DNA from: DATCJA01 sp963814955
GTDB lineage: Bacteria > Acidobacteriota > Vicinamibacteria > Vicinamibacterales > UBA2999
Assembly (NCBI GenBank): GCA_963814955.1
Contig: CAWFEX010000008.1
Location: forward strand, 124,001 to 188,000
DNA: 64,000 nt
Direction of reading: 5' to 3'
The translations under genes were made by a program, and so were the position numbers. Of this stretch, positions 49,318 to 58,077 are shown one piece after another; position 1 is the first letter of the stretch, and every line of letters starts with the position of its first letter. Under the pieces are notes generated by a model. The model was not told the DNA's origin. It saw only the letters and a list, made by a program, of their open reading frames with translations, and did no database searches.

Positions 49318-50441
49318 CGTCAAGCGTACTGATGCTCGGCGGTCCTGTGTCGACCGAGCATCTGAGCATGAACCGATACGCGCAGGAGCTGTTCCGGGCC
49401 CTAGGTCGAGCCACGAACAACACGTACGCCGTCACGCTCGAACAGCCCGTCGAGGAACGGTATCTCTCCAGAATCTGCGATCACCCACAGACGCGGCGGA
49501 TCGACAGCGCCTGGTCACGTTATGTCGCGTACCCGCGCGCGCTGCACGAGCGAACCGCTGGCGTCTTTCACATTCTCGATCATGGCTACGCTCAGCTGAT
49601 TCGCTCGCTGGACGCGAAGCGTACTGTCGTGACCTGCCACGATGTCATCCCGCTTCTGGCGTCGGAGCGGGTGATTCCAGTTGACGTGTCGCCGACGGTC
49701 GCGCGCACGTTCAAGCTGAGGATGTCGCAGCTCGCGAAAGCGCGGACCGTGATTGCGATTTCCCAGGCCACAAAGAATACGCTCGAGCGCTACACGTCCG
49801 TCGATCCCGATCGCATCGTTGTCGTCCCGTATGGGGTCAATCCGACGTTCGCGCCGCTGCCCCACGCCAGAAAAGTGCGTCGGGCTTTGGCGGGATTGGA
49901 CCACACCACGAAGGTTGTGCTCCAGGTCGCCACGAAGGGTCGATACAAGAACACACCGGTTGTCCTGGAAGCGTTTGCGCAGCTCAGCTGGCGCATGGCG
50001 GACGTCGCACTCGTCAGAATCGGCAGTCCGCTCCACGCCGACGAAGAAGCGCTTGCGGAACGCCTTGGCGTTGGCAGTTCGATCACTCAGATCGGCACGG
50101 TGGAAGACGACGACACGCTTGCCGAGTGGTACAACGCTGCCGACCTGCTGATGTTTCCATCGTTCTGGGAGGGATTCGGCTGGCCTCCTCTCGAGTCGAT
50201 GGCCTGCGGAACACCGGTCGTCGCATCGAATATTCCGGCCATCACCGAAGTCGTCGGTCATGCGGGCATCCTTGTTCCACCCGATGATGCATCGGCGGTG
50301 GCTGTTGCCGCGGAGCGAGTGCTGACTGACTCCGCTCTGAGCCTTTCATTGCGCGAGAGAGGCCTCGAGCGCGCCGCCTGCTTTACCTGGGCGAACGCGG
50401 CCGAGAAAACGCTCGCGGTCTACACCAGCGTCCTGCAGTAA
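49314..50441 (+). CDS. Family 4 glycosyltransferase
   Basis: A 375-residue GT-B protein from ATG 49314. The N-terminal half has LGGPVSTEHLSMNRYAQELF and VVTCHDVIPLL. The C-terminal half has VVLQVATKGRYKNTPVVLEAF, QIGTVEDDDTLAEWYNAADLLM and FPSFWEGFGWPPLESMACGTPVV, of the mannosyl/rhamnosyl-type GT4 pattern. It adds one residue of the repeat unit; donor unknown. No signal peptide. Confidence 0.9.
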   Translation: MTSSVLMLGGPVSTEHLSMNRYAQELFRALGRATNNTYAVTLEQPVEERYLSRICDHPQTRRIDSAWSRYVAYPRALHERTAGVFHILDHGYAQLIRSLDAKRTVVTCHDVIPLLASERVIPVDVSPTVARTFKLRMSQLAKARTVIAISQATKNTLERYTSVDPDRIVVVPYGVNPTFAPLPHARKVRRALAGLDHTTKVVLQVATKGRYKNTPVVLEAFAQLSWRMADVALVRIGSPLHADEEALAERLGVGSSITQIGTVEDDDTLAEWYNAADLLMFPSFWEGFGWPPLESMACGTPVVASNIPAITEVVGHAGILVPPDDASAVAVAAERVLTDSALSLSLRERGLERAACFTWANAAEKTLAVYTSVLQ

Positions 50442-50453
50442 AGCCTGGAACCA

Positions 50454-51638
50454 GTGCGAATCCTTCATGTCATCCCTGGCGTCGCGCTGACATCCGGCGG
50501 ACCACGAAATCTGGTCGGCCTGGTCGACGGTCTTGCGCGACATGGTGTCGATACAACCCTGCTGACCACGAACCTGGGCGCGGTCTCAGCAGCGGATCTG
50601 CCGGACGAACCGAGCACGGGCGCCGGCGCAACCCGAGACGTCCACAAGGTGTGGGCGATTGGCGGTCGTTACGGGCTCGCGCCGTCGATGGCGCGCACGC
50701 TTCGAAGCACGCTGGCGACCTACGACCTCGTCCACATTCACTGGCTCTACAACTATTCGTGCATCGCAGCTGCCAGGGCTGCACTGGCGACCGGTGTCCC
50801 GTTCGTGATTCAGCCGCATGGCAGTCTGGATCCGCATCTTCGAAAGAAGAACTGGTTCGTCAAGCATGTCTACATGGCGACGATCGGCCGGCCGCTTTTC
50901 CGCGATGCGTCGGCAGTCGTGTTCGACACTCCCGAGGAAGCACGATTGGCGTCATACGAGCCCAGACGTCCGGAGTGGACGGTGCCGACAGGACTCGTTC
51001 GCGAAGAGTTTGATTGTCTCCCGCCGAGCGGCACTTTCCGCGCCGCGTTCCCGATGGTCGACGGACCGTTCCTGCTGTTCGTCGGGCGACTCAGCGCACA
51101 AAAAGGTCTCGACCTCCTTCTAGGCGCCTTCGGGCGGCTGAGGGCCACGCGCCCCGATCTCCAGCTTGTGATCGCCGGCCCGGATTTCCGTGGTTACGAG
51201 GGGAACGTACGAGCAGTCGCGACCGAGCTCGGGGTCGCCGATCGAGTGCTATTTACGGGGATTCTGAGCCACCAGTTGAAGTTGGCCGCTTTTGTGGACG
51301 CAGAGCTGTTTGTCCTGCCCTCTTACGCCGAAAACTTCGGTACGGTGATTATGGAGGCTCTCATCTGCGGCCTGCCTGCGGTGATCTCGGACGGCGTGAA
51401 CACGCACAGAGAGCTCCAGTCGGCAGGCATCGCCACGGTCGTCAAGTGTTCGGTCGACAGCGTCGCTGCCGGCGTCGAGTCGGCTCTTGCCGACGCCTCG
51501 ATGCGCGGACGCATCGCCGTCGACGGCCCTGCGTTCGTGAACGCCCGCTACACCTGGGACGCCATCGTTCCCAACGTGATTGCGGCGTACGACGAAGTCA
51601 TCGCTCGCGCCGGCCGTCACCGCGCCCACCAGGCATGA
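50454..51638 (+). CDS. Family 4 glycosyltransferase
   Basis: A 394-residue GT-B protein from GTG 50454. It shows ILHVIPGVALTSGGPRNLVGLVDGL, the acceptor-side motif FVIQPHGSLDPHLRKKNW, LLFVGRLSAQKGLDLLLGAF and FVLPSYAENFGTVIMEALICGLPAV. The HGSLDP sequence is common in EPS-locus GT4 enzymes. The stop overlaps the next ATG (ATGA). Confidence 0.9.
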   Translation: MRILHVIPGVALTSGGPRNLVGLVDGLARHGVDTTLLTTNLGAVSAADLPDEPSTGAGATRDVHKVWAIGGRYGLAPSMARTLRSTLATYDLVHIHWLYNYSCIAAARAALATGVPFVIQPHGSLDPHLRKKNWFVKHVYMATIGRPLFRDASAVVFDTPEEARLASYEPRRPEWTVPTGLVREEFDCLPPSGTFRAAFPMVDGPFLLFVGRLSAQKGLDLLLGAFGRLRATRPDLQLVIAGPDFRGYEGNVRAVATELGVADRVLFTGILSHQLKLAAFVDAELFVLPSYAENFGTVIMEALICGLPAVISDGVNTHRELQSAGIATVVKCSVDSVAAGVESALADASMRGRIAVDGPAFVNARYTWDAIVPNVIAAYDEVIARAGRHRAHQA

Positions 51639-52696
51639 AGATTCTCGTCACCGGTTCGGCCGGCTTCATTGGATCTGCGTTCGTTCGCAGCATGGCCGAC
51701 GTGCCTGGCGCGCAGACCGTGGGTGTCGACAACCTTTCGCGACGAGGCTCGAAGAACAACCTGCACTGGATCCAGGAGCACGTCCGCAACCATGTGTTCG
51801 AGCGATTGGATGTCACGTCGGCCGACGACATGGACGCTCTCGTCTACCGCCACCGGAACGCCGACGCGCTGATCCACCTGGCCGCTCAGACGGCTGTCAC
51901 CACATCGGTAGACGACCCGAGGCGCGACTTCGAAGCCAACGCCCTCGGTACGCTGAATGTGCTCGAAGCAGTCCGTCGTAACGCACCATCGATGCCGGTG
52001 TTGTACGCCTCGACGAACAAGGTGTATGGCAACCTCGAGCAGGAGCCTCTGACGCGCACCGCGCGACGATATGAATTTGCACGCGCGCCGCGGGGCATCA
52101 GCGAAGCGTGCCCGGTGGATTTCCATTCACCGTACGGATGCTCGAAGGGTGCGGCCGATCAATACGTGCGCGACTACGCCCGAATCTATGGCCTGCGCAC
52201 CGTCGTGTTCCGGCAATCGTGCATTTACGGTCCGCGACAGTACGGTTTCGAGGAGCAGGGCTGGGTAGCGTGGTTCGCCATTGCCGCCGCGACCGACGCG
52301 CCCATCACGGTGTACGGCGATGGCTTGCAGGTGCGGGATCTTTTGTGGGTCGAGGATCTGTGTGAGCTTTATCGGCTTGCAATCGCCGGGATCGACGGCA
52401 TCAGCGGCAACGTCTACAACATTGGAGGGGGTCCGGCCAACGCCTTATCTGTCAGAGAAGTGTTGGACAGGCTGGAACTGCTGTATGCCAGACCGATACG
52501 TGCAACGCACGGGCCGTGGCGTGCTGGCGACCAGCGCATTTTCATCGCCGATACGGCCAGCATTACTCGCGATCTCGGCTGGCAACCGCGAACGCCGGTA
52601 GAGACGGGAATTCCACTCCTCGTGCAGTGGGTGCAAGAATCAACTCGCGAAATCGAGCACGTCGTTGCCGACGCGGGACAGCTGACGTGGGTCTGA
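51635..52696 (+). CDS. NAD-dependent sugar epimerase/dehydratase, CDP-paratose 2-epimerase-like
   Basis: A 353-residue short-chain dehydrogenase-type protein from ATG 51635. It has GSAGFIGSAFVRSM (NAD binding), LIHLAAQTAVTTSVDDP, STNKVYGN and YGCSKGAADQYVRDYAR (catalytic Tyr and Lys). FRQSCIYGPRQYGFEEQGW and VYGDGLQVRDLLWVEDL strongly recall CDP-paratose/tyvelose 2-epimerases. It makes or converts a nucleotide sugar for the polysaccharide; the exact substrate is not certain. It abuts the next gene. Confidence 0.87.
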   Translation: MKILVTGSAGFIGSAFVRSMADVPGAQTVGVDNLSRRGSKNNLHWIQEHVRNHVFERLDVTSADDMDALVYRHRNADALIHLAAQTAVTTSVDDPRRDFEANALGTLNVLEAVRRNAPSMPVLYASTNKVYGNLEQEPLTRTARRYEFARAPRGISEACPVDFHSPYGCSKGAADQYVRDYARIYGLRTVVFRQSCIYGPRQYGFEEQGWVAWFAIAAATDAPITVYGDGLQVRDLLWVEDLCELYRLAIAGIDGISGNVYNIGGGPANALSVREVLDRLELLYARPIRATHGPWRAGDQRIFIADTASITRDLGWQPRTPVETGIPLLVQWVQESTREIEHVVADAGQLTWV

Positions 52697-53407
52697 ATGC
52701 CAGACAATCGGGCCGAGCTTCTGCAGCGCGCCTATTACGCGTCAACCGCCGTCACGTATGACGATGCTCACATACAAGCATCTGAGCACAGGCTGGGACT
52801 GCAGCTCATGCTGGCGACGATCCGCCACTACGAGTTCGGCTCCGTCCTCGACGTCGGCTCCGGCACCGGCCGCGCGCTGACCTTCATCAAGCGCGAGCTG
52901 CCGACAGTCACAGTCGTCGGTATCGAACCGTCGGCAGAATTGCGCGCCATCGGCCACCAGAAGGGCCTCACCGCCGACGAACTCCGGGAAGGCGACGCGC
53001 TCCGGCTTCCGTTCGACGACCAGTCGTTCGATCTGGTGTGCGAATTTTCCGCTCTGCATCACATCGCCCAACCCGCGCGAGCCATATCTGAGATGTTGCG
53101 CGTTGCCAAACGCGGCATTTTCATCTCGGATACGAACAACTTCGGTCAGGGCGGACCCGTCGTGCGGTCGATCAAGCAGGCCATCAACGCAGCCGGGCTG
53201 TGGTCGATCGCGGACTGGATTAAAACCGGAGGTCGCGGCTATTCCGTGTCGGAAGGCGACGGTGTGGCGTATTCGTATTCCGTGTTCAACGACTGGCCGC
53301 AGATCAGGCAGCATTGTCGAATCGTTCACGTGGTCAACACTGATGGTGCGGGTATCAATCCATACCGCACCGCCGCGCATGTCGCGGTGGTGGGGTTGAA
53401 GGGCTAG
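52697..53407 (+). CDS. Class I SAM-dependent methyltransferase
   Basis: A 236-residue protein starting directly after the epimerase stop. The SAM motif is VLDVGSGTGRALTFIKREL near residue 50, followed by GIEPSAELRAIG, LRLPFDDQSFDLVCEFSALHH and LRVAKRGIFISDTN. It is a Methyltransf_11 type, probably methylating a sugar or precursor. A remnant of an epimerase gene lies directly downstream. Confidence 0.88.
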   Translation: MPDNRAELLQRAYYASTAVTYDDAHIQASEHRLGLQLMLATIRHYEFGSVLDVGSGTGRALTFIKRELPTVTVVGIEPSAELRAIGHQKGLTADELREGDALRLPFDDQSFDLVCEFSALHHIAQPARAISEMLRVAKRGIFISDTNNFGQGGPVVRSIKQAINAAGLWSIADWIKTGGRGYSVSEGDGVAYSYSVFNDWPQIRQHCRIVHVVNTDGAGINPYRTAAHVAVVGLKG

Positions 53408-53410
53408 GGA

Positions 53411-53611
53411 GTGCATGGCACTTTCACGAAGATTCGACTGGAGATGAGCGCCAAAGCGCGCTCGTCAGGGCGCTCCAGCGACAATACGCGCGTGAAACAG
53501 AAGCTCGGATGGGCACCAGCGATAAAACTTCGTGACAGCATGGAGCGTACTTACCGCTGGATCGACGACCAGTTGATGGTGCCCGCAGAGGCAAGGCGCG
53601 CGTACTCGTAG
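53411..53611 (+). pseudogene. Remnant of a GDP-mannose 3,5-epimerase-like gene (C-terminal piece)
   Basis: A 66-codon frame whose residues about 18-55 (SSGRSSDNTRVKQKLGW, then APAIKLRDSMERTYRWIDDQ) match the extreme C-terminus of GDP-mannose 3,5-epimerase/NAD-epimerase proteins. No Rossmann fold or catalytic part is present upstream; the methyltransferase gene ends three bases before. The first 15 residues look unrelated. I infer a deletion that left only the tail. It may still be translated from GTG 53411, but it cannot be an active epimerase. Confidence 0.7.
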
Positions 53612-53619
53612 GCCTGTTG

Positions 53620-54369
53620 ATGAAAGCGCTGGTTCGTCCACTCCTCCCACGGGGCGTTCGACCCCGACGCATCAAGGGCGGTCCGCTTCGCGGCGTCTGG
53701 CTGGTGGCGTCATGGCACGACTATCCAGCCGGCATCCTCGGGCGCACCGAGCGCCCGCTGCTCGATTGGTTCTCGAAGCAGGTTTGTCCAGGCGACACCT
53801 GGATCGACGTCGGAGCGCATTACGGCTACACCGCGTTCGCTCTGGCCAGGTTCGTGGGCACGGAAGGACGTGTGTTCGCCTTCGAGCCGGTTGCCATGAC
53901 TGCTGGATGTGTCGACCAGGGACGGTCACTGAATGGCTTCGCGCAGCTCACGGTTCTGCCGCTGGGGCTCGGCGCGGCGCCGACGCTCGAAATGCGCCGC
54001 CTGCCACTCACCCGGGGAATGGCGGATGCGACAATCGCCGAAGCCGGCGGGCAAGAGTCTGTAGAAGTACCGTTTGTCGGGTTTGACTGGCTATGGCCGC
54101 GCGTGCACCGCGGCAATGCCGCCATTCACGGCATCAAGATCGACGTGCAAGGCATGGAGCTCGATGTTCTGAGCGGCATGCGGGACACCCTCAGACAATG
54201 GCGACCGCTACTCGTCCTCGAGCTGCATACGGGCGTGAGTCGACAGCGCATTCTGGATCTATTGAACGAGGCGGGTTATTCCGGCCAGGCGATTGCGATC
54301 GACCCGGCGGATGGCGGCGGACCTGCGCGTCTCCTCGACGACCGCAGCTACGCATTCAATCCGGCCTGA
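53620..54369 (+). CDS. FkbM-family methyltransferase
   Basis: A 249-residue protein; ATG 53620 is used, though TTG 53617 is also in frame. It has TWIDVGAHYGYTAFALARFVG (SAM site), VFAFEPVAMTA, KIDVQGMELDVLSGM and LLVLELHTG, the FkbM pattern. FkbM proteins O-methylate sugars or lipids. Within this locus it probably methylates a polysaccharide residue. The next glycosyltransferase begins 10 bases downstream. Confidence 0.88.
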   Translation: MKALVRPLLPRGVRPRRIKGGPLRGVWLVASWHDYPAGILGRTERPLLDWFSKQVCPGDTWIDVGAHYGYTAFALARFVGTEGRVFAFEPVAMTAGCVDQGRSLNGFAQLTVLPLGLGAAPTLEMRRLPLTRGMADATIAEAGGQESVEVPFVGFDWLWPRVHRGNAAIHGIKIDVQGMELDVLSGMRDTLRQWRPLLVLELHTGVSRQRILDLLNEAGYSGQAIAIDPADGGGPARLLDDRSYAFNPA

Positions 54370-54379
54370 ACGTCGAGCC

Positions 54380-55624
54380 GTGGCACGTTTCTTCATCATC
54401 ACGATCAACTATGCCCCGGAGCCGAGCGGATTCGCTCCGCACGTGACGGCGCTTGCGGAACATCTCGGGCGCCATGGACATCGCGTCTCGGTTTTTACGG
54501 GATTTCCGTTCGCACCCGAGTGGCGCAGGCGTGAGGAGGATCGGGGACGCGGGTTCGCCATTGAGCGCGACGGCAACCTCGTCGTTCATCGCCTCACTCA
54601 TTTCATACCGCGCCGTCCATCGAGCGCCTGGCAGCGGATTCTCATGGAAGGCTCGTTCAGCGCCGCCGGCTTCGTCGCCGTCGCCGCCGCCATGCTCAAA
54701 AGCGGCCGACCCGACGTGTTTATCTACGTGGGTGCCCAGCCCGCTCTTGCCATGCTGGTCAGGGTGGTGGCCGCATTGGCCAGGCGTCCGTATGTCGTTC
54801 GGATTACCGATCTCGCGGCAAGGGCCGCGGTGGACGTCGGCATTATAGGCGGCAGGTTCTCGCGCATTCTCGATGCGTTCGAGTTCGCTGCTTACACGAA
54901 GGCAGCCGGCGCCGCGGTGCTCTGCCAGAGCTTCGAGCAGACACTCGCCGAATACGGCTACCCGGCGGATCGCGTCCGCGTGATTGCGAACCCGATCGAC
55001 GTGCAGAAGATCCGCCCGGTTTCGCGAAACGGGCGCTTTCGAGCCCGATACGGAATTCCGGCAGACGCGTTCGTCGTCATGCACGCCGGCAGCATGGGAC
55101 TCAAACAAGGTCTGCTGAACGTGATTGCCGGAGCAGATCTGACGCGAGAATCCACCATTCACTGGGTCTTCGTCGGCGATGGCGAGGTCCGGCCGCAGCT
55201 CGTCGAAGCCACCCGCGCCAGAGGACTCCAGAACAACGTGCACTTCGTCCCGTTTCAACCGGACGCCGCCATGTCCGAGACGTTTGCCGACGCCGACCTG
55301 CTGCTGGTGAATCAGGTCCGGGCGGTCAAGGACACGTTGATTCCAGGCAAGCTGCTGACGTACATGGCGGCCGGCCGGCCCGTGCTCGTTGCGGCAAATC
55401 CCGAAAGCCAGGCCGCTCGGCTCCTGCGCGATGCCGGTGGCGGCGTGCTCATCGAGCCTGAGGATCCTTCGGCGCTGGCGGTTGCGGCACGTCAGTTCTC
55501 GAGCTCCGATTCCGCGACGCTGCGCTCGCTCGGTGAGCGGAACCGGGCGTACGCGGAGCAGCACTTCGATCAGGAGAAGGTGCTCTCGGAACAAGAGCAA
55601 TTTCTCCTGCGGCAGATTCACTGA
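54380..55624 (+). CDS. WcaI-type family 4 glycosyltransferase
   Basis: A 414-residue GT-B protein from GTG 54380. The opening FFIITINYAPEPSGFAPHVTALAEHL is typical of WcaI/WbuB-like transferases. It continues with RVSVFTGFPFAPEW, FVVMHAGSMGLKQGLLNV, VHFVPFQPDAAMSETFADADLLL and a GKLLTYMAAGRPVL donor loop. Peripheral membrane association is possible (hydrophobic stretch near residue 95). The stop overlaps the next ATG (TGATG). Confidence 0.9.
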   Translation: MARFFIITINYAPEPSGFAPHVTALAEHLGRHGHRVSVFTGFPFAPEWRRREEDRGRGFAIERDGNLVVHRLTHFIPRRPSSAWQRILMEGSFSAAGFVAVAAAMLKSGRPDVFIYVGAQPALAMLVRVVAALARRPYVVRITDLAARAAVDVGIIGGRFSRILDAFEFAAYTKAAGAAVLCQSFEQTLAEYGYPADRVRVIANPIDVQKIRPVSRNGRFRARYGIPADAFVVMHAGSMGLKQGLLNVIAGADLTRESTIHWVFVGDGEVRPQLVEATRARGLQNNVHFVPFQPDAAMSETFADADLLLVNQVRAVKDTLIPGKLLTYMAAGRPVLVAANPESQAARLLRDAGGGVLIEPEDPSALAVAARQFSSSDSATLRSLGERNRAYAEQHFDQEKVLSEQEQFLLRQIH

Positions 55625-56994
55625 TGGAAACGCTGATCGTGTCGCTCATCGCACTTGGCACGCTGGCGTTTGGCGCAGTGTATCCCTGGGCATACATACC
55701 GTTGCTGGGAGCGGCGGCGTTGATTGGTCTGATCGGTCTGTTGCAGCACGGAGTCGTGCTCGCGCTCCGTCCCGTGGCCGCAGGGCTGCTGGCGATAACG
55801 GCTGCTGTCACCATCCAGCTGATTCCACTGCCGCCGGACTTCGTTCAGGCCATCAGCCCCTCGACCGTCCACATGCTCAGCCGTTACGACCTCGCATTCG
55901 TGAACGATGACGGGTGGCATCGCTTGTCGATTGATCCGGCGCGTACGCGCATGGCGCTTTTCGCGCTCGTCGCTCTGGGTCTTTATGTCGTCGGCTTGCC
56001 AGGTTTGCTCGACGGACGCCGGTTGCGGCTGCTTCCAGCGGCTCTTGCCTTCGTCGCGGTACCGCTCGCGCTGTTTGCGATCTATACCCGTCAGCACAAT
56101 AACGGCCTCATCTACGGGTTCTGGCAGCCATTGGACGGCGGAGGCGCCGATCAGGCTGGGCCGTTCATCAATCGAAACCACTTCGGCGGCTGGATCGTGA
56201 TGTCGCTGAGTCTGATGATCGGATGGCTGCTGGGCAGGATTGAACGGGCTCTGCCGTCTACCGGCGCCGTACACCGACGCAAACCGATCGTCGTTGACGA
56301 CGATATGGGCGCCGTGCTGCTGATGGGGACGGCGATCGTGCTCGGCACCATTTCGGTCTTCTGGGTCATGTCTCGATCAGCGATTACCAGTCTCGGCCTG
56401 GCCATGGTCCTTTTCATGTCGCTCGTTCTGAAACGCCGCTCCATGGGCAACACGCTGCGCGCGTTCGTGCTGCTCTCACTCGGAATCATCCTTGTCGCCG
56501 GCATTTCGTGGCGAGGCATCGATGTTCTTGCGCGGTGGTTCCTCGATGAGCGCAGTCTTCTCAGCCGCATCGACGCATGGCGGGACGGATGGGACGTCGT
56601 CGGCAGCTTCCCGGTATTCGGGACGGGTTTGAACACGTACTCACCGGCCATGCTGATCTACCAGTTGCGCAATCCACAATTTCACATGGCCCAGGCGCAC
56701 AACGATTACTTGCAGCTGCTCGCCGAGGGCGGTGTTGTCGTCGCAGCCGCAGCCGCCGTCACAGTCATGCTGCTGATGATCGCAGTACAGACGTACCCTG
56801 CGCGCGGCGCGTGTCGAAGTGAGGGGTTACTGGGTCCGCGCGGGCGCCGCCGTAGGCTTGATAGCGATCGCCTTTCAGGAGCTCGTCGAATTCAGTCTTC
56901 AGATTCCTGCAAACGCGCTCCTGTTCTGTACGCTCGCGACAATCACACTGACGCCGGTTCATCGACGCACGCCAGCCGGCGCAGAGCTGCGTGA
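55624..56994 (+). CDS. O-antigen ligase/polymerase-like membrane protein, frameshifted near the C-terminus
   Basis: A 456-residue frame with about 10 membrane segments and the Wzy_C loop: FGTGLNTYSPAMLIYQLR, then HMAQAHNDYLQLLAEGG near residues 355-378. FINRNHFGGWIVM is another typical ligase segment. After MIAVQTY (about residue 392) the frame becomes Arg-rich. The +1/-1 frame carries RTLRAARVEVRGYWVRAG and two hydrophobic helices to a stop at 57038-57040. So one base has been gained or lost near 56780-56795. It would ligate or polymerise polysaccharide on the periplasmic side. Confidence 0.82.
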   Translation: METLIVSLIALGTLAFGAVYPWAYIPLLGAAALIGLIGLLQHGVVLALRPVAAGLLAITAAVTIQLIPLPPDFVQAISPSTVHMLSRYDLAFVNDDGWHRLSIDPARTRMALFALVALGLYVVGLPGLLDGRRLRLLPAALAFVAVPLALFAIYTRQHNNGLIYGFWQPLDGGGADQAGPFINRNHFGGWIVMSLSLMIGWLLGRIERALPSTGAVHRRKPIVVDDDMGAVLLMGTAIVLGTISVFWVMSRSAITSLGLAMVLFMSLVLKRRSMGNTLRAFVLLSLGIILVAGISWRGIDVLARWFLDERSLLSRIDAWRDGWDVVGSFPVFGTGLNTYSPAMLIYQLRNPQFHMAQAHNDYLQLLAEGGVVVAAAAAVTVMLLMIAVQTYPARGACRSEGLLGPRGRRRRLDSDRLSGARRIQSSDSCKRAPVLYARDNHTDAGSSTHASRRRAA

Positions 56995-57040
56995 TAACAT
57001 CGACGTGCGAAAGGACACCATCGGTGTCGTATTGTCCTAA
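56819..57040 (+). other. Displaced C-terminal coding segment of the O-antigen ligase-like gene
   Basis: This frame reads VRGYWVRAGAAVGLIAIAF, QELVEFSLQIPANALLFCT and ATITLTPVHRR, a plausible last pair of membrane helices for the preceding gene. Its stop at 57040 falls 17 bases after the start of the zinc-ribbon gene, consistent with the overlaps elsewhere in the operon. It is not expected to be an independent gene. Confidence 0.65.
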
Positions 57041-57320
57041 GTGTCACTCAACGAAGCTGCGGCCGTCACCCACACGAAGCTGGTGGGAACGATGGCGGAA
57101 AGAGATCACCGGGAAGCGACCGTATCGATGCCGTACCTGCAATTGGCGTGGGTGGAAGTCTTTCGGCCTCGTCGACGGCGAACCGAGTTCGCCGCCGGCA
57201 GTGGTCGTTCAAGACCCACCCAATCTCAGGGGAACCGCCTTTGCACGTTCCACGTCACGTGTCGCCCTGGACTTGAAGGAGCTCGACCGGTTCCACAACA
57301 CGACCAAGGACGACGGCTGA
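57024..57320 (+). CDS. Small zinc-ribbon protein
   Basis: A 98-residue protein. GTG 57024 is chosen because GAAAGGA lies about 8 bases upstream. Residues 4-7 are CPKC and about 30 residues later CRTCNWRGW follows, a two-CxxC zinc ribbon with basic, aromatic residues between (RSWWERWRKEITGKRPYRC). The remainder is disordered. Function unknown; possibly a regulator or small subunit. It overlaps the end of the ligase coding by 17 bases. Confidence 0.65.
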   Translation: MSYCPKCHSTKLRPSPTRSWWERWRKEITGKRPYRCRTCNWRGWKSFGLVDGEPSSPPAVVVQDPPNLRGTAFARSTSRVALDLKELDRFHNTTKDDG

Positions 57321-57327
57321 AACATCG

Positions 57328-58053
57328 ATGGCGCTGCGCATAGGATTCGATCTGGACGGTGTGCTTGCGGATATGGAGGAAGCCATCATCCGCGAGGCGA
57401 CCATGCTTTTCGGGCCGGCCCCGTCGCAAGAGCCGCAACAGCCCGCATCGCAGTCAATGGCGGATGTGATGCCGCGGGAAACGGCGGACGATGCGCCCCT
57501 TCGCCACGAGCTGCAACTGACGGGGCGCCAGCGCCGGCAGTTGTGGCGCCACATCCGTTCGATCGACGGCTTCTGGGAATCCCTCAATGAAATCGAACCG
57601 GGATCCGTCGCGCGCCTCGCCGGCATGGCCGAGAACCGCCGCTGGGAAGTGATCTTTCTCACGCGTCGCCCGACCACCGCGGGGCAGACGGCCCAACTGC
57701 AATCGCAACGATGGCTGGAAAAGAAGGGGTTCCGTCTGCCGAGCGTCTACGTCGTCACCGCCTCGCGCGGTCTCATCGCGAACGGACTCACGCTCGACAT
57801 CGTCGTCGACGACACCCCGGAAAACTGCATCGATGTGGCCTCCGATTCAAAGGCCCGCACGATTGCGATCTTCCGCAATCAGGAGAAGCTCCCGCCCCCC
57901 ATACTCAAACGGATGGGCATCGACATCGTGAACTCGACGGCGCAATGTCTCGACCTGCTGGCTGAGATCGACGCGAGTCTTGCCCAGCCTCCCCCAAGCC
58001 GCATGGAACGGGTGATGCGGACACTCGGGTTCAAAGAGCCTACGAGCGTCTAG
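57328..58053 (+). CDS. HAD-superfamily hydrolase, 5'-nucleotidase-like
   Basis: A 241-residue protein. Motif I is FDLDGVLADMEEAI at about residue 7. A helical cap follows at 35-85, with DGFWESLNEIEPGSVARLAG. Motif II is in VIFLTRRPTTAG near 112, and motif IV is DIVVDDTPENCIDV near 160. The layout resembles deoxyribonucleotidase/5' nucleotidase C proteins. It probably dephosphorylates a small phosphorylated substrate, perhaps the product of the amidinotransferase next door, but this is a guess. Confidence 0.8.
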   Translation: MALRIGFDLDGVLADMEEAIIREATMLFGPAPSQEPQQPASQSMADVMPRETADDAPLRHELQLTGRQRRQLWRHIRSIDGFWESLNEIEPGSVARLAGMAENRRWEVIFLTRRPTTAGQTAQLQSQRWLEKKGFRLPSVYVVTASRGLIANGLTLDIVVDDTPENCIDVASDSKARTIAIFRNQEKLPPPILKRMGIDIVNSTAQCLDLLAEIDASLAQPPPSRMERVMRTLGFKEPTSV

Positions 58054-58077
58054 GCTGGAAAGCCGCTTCATCCCGTC

